Shown piece after piece: positions 1 through 5,003 of a stretch of DNA of 9,218 bases. Below the pieces are notes generated by a model, which saw only the letters and a program-made list of their open reading frames with translations, was not told the origin of the DNA and searched no databases. The translations under genes and the position numbers were made by a program. The stretch's first letter is position 1. Every line of letters starts with the position of its first letter. The stretch spans positions 1 through 9,218 of the forward strand of contig CARAIG010000034.1 of NCBI GenBank assembly GCA_948938605.1. Reading direction: 5' to 3'. This DNA comes from an uncultured Eubacteriales bacterium (GTDB lineage: Bacteria > Bacillota > Clostridia > Christensenellales > CAG-314).

Positions 1-80
1 ATTTCGACGATTTCGCCGACATTTCCGATTTGGACGACCTTGACGACGAAGATGAAGATGACGAAGACGACGATTTTTAA
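1..80 (+). CDS. C-terminal end of an unidentified protein with an acidic tail (partial)
   Basis: The reading frame that ends at the TAA at 78-80 is open back to the window edge and gives 25 residues made almost only of Asp and Glu with a few Phe, Leu, Ile, Ser and Ala. It ends in DDEDDDF. A U-tailed terminator follows about 35 bases later, which supports a true gene end. Acidic tails of this kind occur in the RNA polymerase delta subunit (RpoE) and in DUF1292-type small proteins of Bacillota, but the folded part lies outside the window, so the identity cannot be decided here. The frame and stop are directly visible; any product name would be a guess. Confidence 0.7.
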   Translation, partial: FDDFADISDLDDLDDEDEDDEDDDF

Positions 81-113
81 TTAATGCCGTCCGATATTAA
101 ATATTATAACTAC

Positions 114-156
114 AAACCGCTTGTAACAGTCAGTTGCAAGCGGTTTTAATATTTTT
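114..156 (+). terminator. Intrinsic terminator after the acidic-tail gene
   Basis: A 14-base-pair stem (114-127 with 133-146, one G-U pair) closes a 5-base loop and is followed by a T-rich stretch to 156. It separates the upstream gene from veg, so veg should have its own promoter. Confidence 0.9.
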
Positions 157-170
157 ACTGATACGTACTA

Positions 171-213
171 TTGCACATTTAAGCGTATTTTTGGGTAAAT
201 ATTTGGCAATAAT
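171..213 (+). promoter_or_regulatory. Possible veg promoter region (weak)
   Basis: The only gap between the upstream terminator and veg is 157-219, so the veg promoter should lie here. TTGCAC at 171-176 could be a -35 box, with TAAATA at 196-201 as a poor -10 at 19-base spacing. Alternatively AATAAT at 208-213 is a five-of-six match to the -10 consensus and would put the transcript start at or next to the ATG at 220. Neither arrangement is strong and the choice is unresolved. Confidence 0.25.
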
Positions 214-219
214 TGTCGT

Positions 220-459
220 ATGAAAAAATCAATTACAATCGATTCGGCTAAAAGTTATGTTGAAAGCTTGGTAGGGTGCAACGTGGACTTGAAAGTAAAC
301 AGGGGACGCAACAAAATAAAACGCTACAAGGGCAAAGTTACCGAAACGCACCCAAACGTATTTATAGTAAAACTTGATAACGATCTTTTTGACCGTATCA
401 GTTGCACTTATACCGATATTTTGTGCGGCAGTATCGTCATCAACAGTATACAGCAATAG
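220..459 (+). CDS. veg: Veg family protein
   Basis: A 79-residue protein matching the Veg family in length and pattern. The core has the basic segment NRGRNKIKRYKG (about residues 27-38), then the hallmark TETHPNVFIVKLD (about 41-53) and the ISCTYTDIL segment (about 60-68). These correspond to the Tyr-Pro-Ser-Val-Phe and Ser-Tyr-Ala-Asp-Ile-Leu blocks I recall from Bacillus Veg. Veg is a small cytosolic, SH3-like protein of Bacillota. In B. subtilis it has been linked to biofilm gene expression and spore germination, but its biochemical role is not settled. No Shine-Dalgarno sequence is visible before the ATG, and no better start lies upstream in frame. It precedes the sporulation gene sipL, as in related genomes, but a separate sigma-E-like promoter for sipL suggests independent control. 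Confidence 0.9.
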   Translation: MKKSITIDSAKSYVESLVGCNVDLKVNRGRNKIKRYKGKVTETHPNVFIVKLDNDLFDRISCTYTDILCGSIVINSIQQ

Positions 460-550
460 CGGCGTTAAATTTAGCAACGTGAGAATCGAACCCTGTAAAC
501 CTAACGCCAATCTTCGACAATCTATTCGCATAAAAAATTTTCCGTTACCG

Positions 551-579
551 TCATAACTGCGCGTTACCCTTCGTATATT
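551..579 (+). promoter_or_regulatory. Putative sigma-E promoter of the sipL-like gene
   Basis: TCATAAC at 551-557 resembles the sigma-E -35 element, and CGTATATT at 572-579 resembles the -10 element CATACAAT, with 14 bases between them, the expected spacing. The predicted transcript would start near 586, leaving a leader of about 28 bases that contains the ribosome site at 600-604. Mother-cell expression fits a coat morphogenetic protein. Several positions differ from consensus, so this is a supported inference and not a certain site. Confidence 0.42.
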
Positions 580-613
580 ACAATGAACGAAAAAAGCGTG
601 GGGGTAAGTAACA

Positions 614-2080
614 ATGTCTAACGTACAATTTTTAAGCGCGTCATTTAACAGTCGCAAATTTATAGGAAAAATACAAACCGTACAAAGCGTGCGCGTATCC
701 GTCAAGCAAGATATTGCCGAAGCATTGTCTTTGGGTGTGGACAGTTGTATCAATTCGTACGAAGCGACAGCAGGCGAAGTTTCTTTTTACGGTAAAACGA
801 ATATCAGGTTTTTATACAGCGACGGATTGAATTTATGCAGTTCGGTTTATAATGCAGATTTCACATCGTCAATTCAAAGCGAATTAATAGACGCGGAAAG
901 CAAGTTGACGTTTGACGTAGTAATGGTTGATTCTAAGGTTGACGTTAACGCCAATACCGCTACGTTGACTATATTGTTGGAAGTTTCCGCCTATGCGTAT
1001 ACGTGTCAGCAAACGCCTTACTTAGAAGGCGGCGAAGATGTGTTCCTTGACAGCCGCAGCGTAGAAGTATTAAACAAGGCTAACGTAGTAGCGCTCCCGT
1101 TTGTTTTGGATGAGGAATTAACCGCTTCACGCAATATATCTACGGTATTAATTGCGGAATGCAATCTTTGTGCCAACAGCTTTACCGTCCACGAAGGAAT
1201 TCTTAACATCACAGGCAGCGGCTCGGTACGTTTAACGTATTTATCCGACGGCGATGTAGTGACCGACATTTTGCCGTTCGATTTCGAACGCGAATTGGAA
1301 GCAACCGACGGTATGGCGGAAAGTCAGCTTAAATTGCGTTTAATTCCCAAAACAACCAAGGTGCGTTTGGACATTACCGAAGGTGACGTCAATACGACTT
1401 TTACTGTGGAAATCGGCGTGTCCGCCCAAGTGGAAATTACCGAAATAGGTATGTTGGATATAGTCACCGACGCTTACGGTGCGGACTGCGACTTCGAATT
1501 TGTCAAAAAAACCGTAACCACCACATTGCCTTGCGGAAGTACTGTCTGCACTAAGCACGTAACTTCAACCGTTCCGGAAGAAGAAAGCAAAAAGCCTATT
1601 GCTGCCGTTAACGTAGGCGCGGTTGTAACCAACGTTCAGTCTCGCGAACGCAGCGCACTTGTCGAAGGCGTAGTGTATTCGACGTTGCTTTACAAAGGGG
1701 AGCAAGGCTACTTTGCCGAACAGTTGGAATTGCCTTTCTCTCAAACGGTGGATGTCGATTACCTTATGCCCGAATGCCGTTCGTATGCAAGGGTTTCGGT
1801 TATGAATTTCACGCTCGATCGCGAAGCGGAAATGGACTTGTGCATTACAATCGAATCTGAACGCGAAGTTACATATACGGTAATAGTAGATGCGGAACAA
1901 GTACCTTTTGACAAATCGTCGCTTCCCGCAATCGAAGTTTGCTTGGCGCGTAAAGGCGAAACGCTGTGGAACTTGGCAAAAAGCTTGCATACTTCCGTCG
2001 ATGATGTTTTGGCAACAAATCCGCAAATATCCAATCCGTTAGAACAAGACGCGCATATCGTAATTTTCAATAAAATTTAA
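614..2080 (+). CDS. sipL: SPOCS-domain and LysM protein, SipL/SpoVID-type coat morphogenesis protein
   Basis: The 488-residue protein has N-terminal and middle beta-rich regions of the DUF3794/SPOCS type and one C-terminal LysM domain (about residues 442-488). The LysM has GETLW at 448-452, then a helix and TSVDDVLATNPQISNP. SPOCS-like segments are visible around residues 45-90 (EATAGEVSFYGKTNIRFLYS), 190-230 (EGILNITGSGSVRLTYLSDG) and 345-385 (EGVVYSTLLYKGEQGYF). This layout matches clostridial SipL, the functional counterpart of Bacillus SpoVID. In C. difficile SipL binds SpoIVA at the forespore surface through its LysM domain and is needed to anchor the coat. No signal peptide or membrane segment is seen, as expected for a mother-cell cytosolic protein. 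The ATG at 614 has GGGGG at 600-604 as ribosome site, 9 bases away. The SipL assignment rests on architecture and neighbourhood; a generic SPOCS-LysM paralogue is the alternative. Confidence 0.82.
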   Translation: MSNVQFLSASFNSRKFIGKIQTVQSVRVSVKQDIAEALSLGVDSCINSYEATAGEVSFYGKTNIRFLYSDGLNLCSSVYNADFTSSIQSELIDAESKLTFDVVMVDSKVDVNANTATLTILLEVSAYAYTCQQTPYLEGGEDVFLDSRSVEVLNKANVVALPFVLDEELTASRNISTVLIAECNLCANSFTVHEGILNITGSGSVRLTYLSDGDVVTDILPFDFERELEATDGMAESQLKLRLIPKTTKVRLDITEGDVNTTFTVEIGVSAQVEITEIGMLDIVTDAYGADCDFEFVKKTVTTTLPCGSTVCTKHVTSTVPEEESKKPIAAVNVGAVVTNVQSRERSALVEGVVYSTLLYKGEQGYFAEQLELPFSQTVDVDYLMPECRSYARVSVMNFTLDREAEMDLCITIESEREVTYTVIVDAEQVPFDKSSLPAIEVCLARKGETLWNLAKSLHTSVDDVLATNPQISNPLEQDAHIVIFNKI

Positions 2081-2102
2081 TAATAGTTGTTTAGCAGTAA
2101 AG

Positions 2103-2144
2103 CAAGACTTTCGCCGTTGTTGCGGCAAAGGTCTTGTTTTTTTT
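2103..2144 (+). terminator. Intrinsic terminator after the sipL-like gene
   Basis: A stem formed by 2103-2116 and 2123-2136, with one mismatch and one G-U pair, closes a 6-base loop and is followed by eight T. It lies 22 bases after the stop codon. Confidence 0.9.
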
Positions 2145-2160
2145 CGTCTTTTGCCGAGCA

Positions 2161-2201
2161 ACGTCATTGCGAGAAGCCTTGCTCCGAAGCAATCCGGAAT
2201 T
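2161..2201. repeat. Palindromic interspersed repeat, copy 1
   Basis: The unit begins CGTCATTGCGAG and ends CGAAGCAATCCGGAATT. The outer parts ATTGC and GCAAT are complementary, with GAG and CTC inside, so it can fold as a stem-loop. A second copy with the same start and end lies at 2301-2335 in the same orientation. Short palindromes starting CGTCATTGCGAG are, from memory, scattered between genes in many bacterial genomes. Confidence 0.7.
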
Positions 2202-2211
2202 ATAATTTCTT

Positions 2212-2237
2212 AATCTTGTTTTAGTCCGCACAAGATT
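2212..2237. repeat. Perfect 8-base inverted repeat between the two repeat copies
   Basis: AATCTTGT at 2212-2219 pairs perfectly with ACAAGATT at 2230-2237 around a 10-base loop. There is no T run after it, so it does not look like a terminator. Its position between the two direct repeat copies suggests it may belong to the same degenerate element. Confidence 0.5.
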
Positions 2238-2300
2238 TTATCCTTGCAGGCTATTTGTTTTATTTGTGTTGTTTTTATAGTTTATAATGTTACTCGGTGA

Positions 2301-2335
2301 CGTCTTTGCGAGCGTTAGCGAAGCAATTCGGAATT
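2301..2335. repeat. Palindromic interspersed repeat, copy 2
   Basis: The unit reads CGTCTTTGCGAG, then GCGTTAGCGAAGCAATTCG and GAATT. It shares the first block with copy 1 apart from one base, and the last block (CGAAGCAATnCGGAATT). The middle differs in sequence and length. The two copies start 140 bases apart and point the same way. Confidence 0.7.
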
Positions 2336-2349
2336 TAATTAAACTTAAT

Positions 2350-2384
2350 CTCAATTACACATTACCCATTGCGCATTAAACATT
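2350..2384. repeat. Short 7-base tandem array, NNNCATT type
   Basis: Four consecutive 7-base units end in CATT: ACACATT, ACCCATT, GCGCATT and AAACATT, covering 2357-2384. A degenerate fifth unit, CTCAATT, precedes them. The last four bases are constant while the first three vary. Confidence 0.55.
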
Positions 2385-2404
2385 ATTTTGACCAACTTTA
2401 TACT

Positions 2405-2452
2405 ATGTCATGTCGAGCGTAGTCGAGACATCTAGGCGAGTAACACGAGCCG
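2405..2452. repeat. Second palindromic repeat type
   Basis: ATGTC at 2410-2414 pairs with GACAT at 2427-2431, and two TCGA copies lie inside. A second small palindrome, GGC to GCC, follows at 2435-2451. ATGTC is also directly doubled at 2405-2414. The GC-rich block stands out from its AT-rich surroundings. It looks like another dispersed intergenic repeat, but only one copy is in the window. Confidence 0.5.
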
Positions 2453-2546
2453 CACTATAAATGAATTAATTTAAATAATCAATTATTCGTAGGGTATACA
2501 GACTCTTGCTCTTCGTAAAATTGAATTACATTACCGCTATTCCACC

Positions 2547-2575
2547 TTGCGTAATATTATTTTTTGTGCTATAAT
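2547..2575 (+). promoter_or_regulatory. Sigma-A promoter of ispE with extended -10
   Basis: TTGCGT at 2547-2552 and a perfect TATAAT at 2570-2575 are separated by 17 bases, and TG at 2567-2568 makes an extended -10. The transcript would start near 2582, only a few bases before the ispE ATG at 2585. Confidence 0.8.
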
Positions 2576-2584
2576 TACCGCATT

Positions 2585-3475
2585 ATGAAAGTAAAAGTTT
2601 ACGCAAAACTTAATCTTACGCTCAACGTTTTAGGTGAAAGAAACGGCTTCCATATCATCGACAGCGTTGTCGCGTCGGTGGATATTTTTGACGTTGTGTC
2701 CGTCGTTCCGCGCAACGATACAATGATAACCGTTGCAGGGTTACAGCAAGTACCGACCGAGCAAAACGCCGCTTACAAGGCGGCGCGCGCCTTTATCGAG
2801 CGGTTTGACGGCTTTGAAAGCAATTCGCAAGCAGACGTAAACCGACTTTCGGGTTTGGATATAGTAATAGAAAAGGGTATTCCTATCGGCGCCGGAATGG
2901 GCGGTTCGTCGGCAGATATTGCGGCGGTAATTTACGCTTTGTGCAGTATTTGCAACGTCGATGTCGACAGCCCGCAAATTCACAGCTTGTGCGCCGAGTT
3001 GGGCAGTGACGTCAACTATATGCTGCGCGGCGGTCTTGCGCGGCTGCGCGGCAAGGGGGACAATGTCGAGTATTCAAAATTGGGTTCGACAATATACTTT
3101 GCGTTAACTACGTTCGATACCGCAATGTCTACCGCTAACGTCTATTCGCAATTCGACAAACTGCAAGCCGAGCAAACATTTACAAATAACATAGCATTAA
3201 TCGAAACGTTAAGTCATAAATTCGTTCAAGGCGTTACAAAGTGTTTCAATAACCACTTGCAATGCGCTGCAAACAGACTGTCAAACTACGCCGACGCCTA
3301 CTTGCAATTTTGCGATAAAAACGGTTTTGCCGCCAATATGACGGGAAGCGGAAGTGCCTATTACGTTGCCTTTTGCGACGAACATTCGGCGCGCGATGCA
3401 GTCAAACTTCTTGAAGCAAACGGCTTTACAACTGTTTTATGCCGAACTGTGCACAATGGAATCGAATTGATTTAA
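2585..3475 (+). CDS. ispE: 4-diphosphocytidyl-2-C-methyl-D-erythritol kinase
   Basis: IspE phosphorylates CDP-methylerythritol with ATP in the MEP pathway to isoprenoid precursors, in the cytosol. The 296-residue protein has the GHMP-kinase motifs in order: the N-terminal AKLNLTLNVLG with Lys8, the ATP-binding glycine loop PIGAGMGGSSAD (100-111), ELGSDVNYMLRGG with Asp142 (138-150), and the C-terminal MTGSGSAYY loop (252-260). Lys8 and Asp142 match the catalytic pair of E. coli IspE (Lys10, Asp141). Length is normal for the family. The ATG at 2585 is chosen because MKVKVYAKLNLTL fits the family's start. The frame continues upstream to a TTG at 2564, but that lies inside the promoter and adds residues not typical of IspE. 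No ribosome site precedes the ATG. The gene sits between sporulation genes, as in several Bacillota, but appears to be a vegetative, separately transcribed unit. Confidence 0.95.
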   Translation: MKVKVYAKLNLTLNVLGERNGFHIIDSVVASVDIFDVVSVVPRNDTMITVAGLQQVPTEQNAAYKAARAFIERFDGFESNSQADVNRLSGLDIVIEKGIPIGAGMGGSSADIAAVIYALCSICNVDVDSPQIHSLCAELGSDVNYMLRGGLARLRGKGDNVEYSKLGSTIYFALTTFDTAMSTANVYSQFDKLQAEQTFTNNIALIETLSHKFVQGVTKCFNNHLQCAANRLSNYADAYLQFCDKNGFAANMTGSGSAYYVAFCDEHSARDAVKLLEANGFTTVLCRTVHNGIELI

Positions 3476-3522
3476 CTAAAAAAATTTCGACAAAACTTAT
3501 TATAAAATTTCAAAACTTTTTT

Positions 3523-3551
3523 AAGCGGACGATTTGTCCGCTTTCTTTTTT
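3523..3551 (+). terminator. Intrinsic terminator after ispE
   Basis: A perfect 8-base-pair stem, AAGCGGAC (3523-3530) with GTCCGCTT (3536-3543), closes a 5-base loop and is followed by TCTTTTTT. Confidence 0.93.
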
Positions 3552-3603
3552 GTCAATAATGTTAGCACACATAACAAAACAAATTACATAACGGAGCAGC
3601 ATT

Positions 3604-4146
3604 ATGAAAAAAATTATTTACGCTTTAACTGCATTAATCGCGCTAATAGGTATAATTATGATAGTACCCAATGCTTCGGCAAAAACCAACGCCGACTTTT
3701 TACGTATACATATCCGCGCCGACAGCAACAGTCAAGCCGACCAAAACGTAAAATATGCTGTCAAAACCGCAGTAGTCGACTATCTTACGCCGTATCTTGC
3801 GCAAGCAACGGACAAGCAAAAAGCAATGTCTATTGTCAATTCGCATTTAAAAGGTATCGAACAGGTTTGCGACGAAACGTTGTCGCAAAACGGTTTTAAC
3901 TATACAAGCAAAGCAAAACTTACCGTCGAGGAATTTCCCGACCGTTCGTACAACGGAGTAACGTTATCTGCCGGCGTATACGACGCATTAATTATAGAAC
4001 TCGGCAGCGCTAGCGGTAATAATTGGTGGTGCGTGGTTTATCCGCCTTTGTGTTTCGTCGGCGGCGAAAGCAACGGTACAAATCAAATCATTTACAAATC
4101 CAAACTTATGGAAATTATCCGTCAATGGACGGAAAGTCATAAATAA
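3604..4146 (+). CDS. spoIIR: Stage II sporulation protein R
   Basis: SpoIIR is made in the forespore and secreted across the septum. There it activates the membrane protease SpoIIGA, which processes pro-sigma-E in the mother cell. The 180-residue protein begins with a signal peptide or membrane anchor (about residues 3-26, ending near NASAK). Two family signatures follow: LRIHIRADSNSQADQ (33-47) and GNNWWCVVYPPLCFV (138-152), the latter with two cysteines. Between them are the helical segment and the FPDRSYNGVTLSAGVYDAL block (111-129). The region after residue 152 is short compared with many homologues. GGAG at 3593-3596 precedes the ATG by 7 bases. Terminators on both sides make it a single-gene unit. 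In B. subtilis the gene is driven by sigma-F, but no convincing sigma-F promoter is visible in the 52 bases between the ispE terminator and the start. Confidence 0.95.
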   Translation: MKKIIYALTALIALIGIIMIVPNASAKTNADFLRIHIRADSNSQADQNVKYAVKTAVVDYLTPYLAQATDKQKAMSIVNSHLKGIEQVCDETLSQNGFNYTSKAKLTVEEFPDRSYNGVTLSAGVYDALIIELGSASGNNWWCVVYPPLCFVGGESNGTNQIIYKSKLMEIIRQWTESHK

Positions 4147-4174
4147 TATATTTATTTGACGAGTTAAATTCTTT

Positions 4175-4209
4175 GTGTGTATTCCAACATTTAGGGATAC
4201 ACACTTTTT
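4175..4209 (+). terminator. Intrinsic terminator after spoIIR
   Basis: An 11-base-pair stem, GTGTGTATTCC (4175-4185) with GGGATACACAC (4194-4204) and one G-U pair, closes an 8-base loop and is followed by five T. Confidence 0.9.
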
Positions 4210-4218
4210 GTTGCCGTT

Positions 4219-4247
4219 GCATTAAATTTTGCAATATTCCCATACTA
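4219..4247 (+). promoter_or_regulatory. Sigma-G promoter of sleB-ypeB
   Basis: CATACTA at 4241-4247 is a full match to the sigma-G -10 element (CATnHTA), and GCATT at 4219-4223 matches the -35 (GHATR) except at the last base, with a 17-base spacer. It lies between the spoIIR terminator and the sleB ribosome site. Forespore expression late in sporulation is what is known for sleB-ypeB in Bacillus. Confidence 0.75.
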
Positions 4248-4271
4248 TCCCTAAAAAAAGGAGGATAAACT

Positions 4272-4985
4272 GTGCAACAATCTAAAAGTGTAAAAATTAC
4301 CGCTATTGTGCTTGCCGCCATTGTCGCGTTGACGTTGATAATAGTTCTTTCTACAACCGTCTTTGCCAACGCCGCTACGGTTAAGGTCGGTTCGCGCGGT
4401 ACGGTAGTTAAAACAATACAAACCAAACTTAAACGTTGGGGGTACTATACCGGTTCGGTTGACGGCGTGTTCGGCGCAAAAACCAAGTCGGCAGTGCAAC
4501 TGTTTCAACGTAAAAACGGTTTAACGGCGGACGGTATCGTCGGTAGCGCTACGGCAAAAGCTATGGGAGTAACCCTTAGCGGTTCCAACACAAATACTTC
4601 GTCCAACAATAATACTACGGCAAGCGGACTGTCCAACAGCGACTTGTACTTGCTGTCGTGTTGTATTTACGGCGAAGCCCGCGGCGAAAGTTATACCGGT
4701 AAAGTAGCGGTGGCGGCTGTTATTCTTAACCGCGTAAAAAGTTCGTCTTTCCCTAACAGTATTTCGGGGGTAATTTACCAAAGCGGAGCATTTACCTGCG
4801 TATCCGACGGACAAATCAATCTTGGTACAAACGACGAATGTACCCGCGCCGCGCAAGACGCGCTAAACGGTTGGGATCCGTCAGGCGGAGCATTGTATTA
4901 CTTTAACCCAGCAACGGCAACCAGCAAGTGGATATGGTCGCGCCCTCAGCTGATAACAATCGGTAAACATATTTTCTGTTTGTAA
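4272..4985 (+). CDS. sleB: Spore cortex-lytic enzyme SleB
   Basis: SleB is a lytic transglycosylase stored in the dormant spore. It cleaves cortex peptidoglycan containing muramic-delta-lactam during germination. The 237-residue protein has an N-terminal hydrophobic export segment (about residues 8-35), a peptidoglycan-binding domain type 1 (about 37-98, VKVGSRGTVVKTIQTKL to DGIVGSATAKAMG), a Ser/Thr/Asn-rich linker (about 102-122), and a SleB/CwlJ hydrolase domain (about 123-237). The signature YGEARGES (133-140) holds the expected catalytic glutamate, Glu135. SNSDLYLLSCCIYGEA and GALYYFNP are also typical of the family. The start is GTG at 4272, fixed by the strong site AGGAGGA at 4259-4265, 6 bases upstream. 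ypeB follows after 18 bases without a terminator, the classical sleB-ypeB operon, where each protein stabilises the other. The sigma-G promoter upstream fits forespore synthesis. Confidence 0.95.
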   Translation: MQQSKSVKITAIVLAAIVALTLIIVLSTTVFANAATVKVGSRGTVVKTIQTKLKRWGYYTGSVDGVFGAKTKSAVQLFQRKNGLTADGIVGSATAKAMGVTLSGSNTNTSSNNNTTASGLSNSDLYLLSCCIYGEARGESYTGKVAVAAVILNRVKSSSFPNSISGVIYQSGAFTCVSDGQINLGTNDECTRAAQDALNGWDPSGGALYYFNPATATSKWIWSRPQLITIGKHIFCL

Positions 4986-4987
4986 TA

Positions 4988-4995
4988 GGGGGGGG
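4988..4995 (+). promoter_or_regulatory. Poly-G ribosome binding site of ypeB
   Basis: Eight G in a row lie 8 bases before the ypeB ATG and are the only purine-rich stretch in the 18-base gap after sleB. They can pair with the CCUCC end of 16S rRNA in several registers. The sipL-like gene has a related leader, GGGGGTAAGTAACA before its ATG, against GGGGGTAAAGTAA here. Confidence 0.7.
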
Positions 4996-5003
4996 TAAAG
5001 TAA

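Larger units (their letters stand above)
2145..2546. other. Gene-free stretch with interspersed repeats
   Basis: No reading frame with protein-like character or ribosome site is seen on either strand. The stretch is AT-rich overall, with islands of GC-rich palindromic repeats (2161-2201, 2301-2335, 2405-2452), a stem-loop at 2212-2237 and a 7-base tandem array at 2350-2384. The rest, in particular 2453-2546, shows nothing I recognise. It is the only gap longer than 300 bases in the window and lies between the terminator of the sipL-like gene and the ispE promoter. Confidence 0.7.

Noticed and set aside
461..508. 7-base inverted repeat GGCGTTA / TAACGCC right after veg, as a veg terminator
   Set aside because: The loop is 34 bases and no T run follows, so it is unlikely to terminate transcription. 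It may be chance.
374..556. 60-codon open frame overlapping the end of veg
   Set aside because: It lacks a ribosome site, overlaps veg in another frame and has no recognisable pattern.
229..753. Long open frame of 174 codons on the minus strand across veg and the start of sipL
   Set aside because: It lies opposite two genes with clear family matches, shows no domain pattern and has no ribosome site. It is a by-product of the codon use on the other strand.
2145..2546. CRISPR array or small RNA gene in the long gap
   Set aside because: The repeats are too few, too degenerate and irregularly spaced for CRISPR, and no separate promoter-terminator pair marks an RNA gene.
2564..2584. Upstream TTG start for ispE
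   Set aside because: This extension overlaps the -10 box of the promoter, so it could not be in the transcript. The extra residues do not fit the IspE N-terminus.
3501..3506. TATAAA as a -10 box for spoIIR
   Set aside because: No -35 is found at a workable distance, and the strong terminator at 3523-3551 lies between it and the gene.
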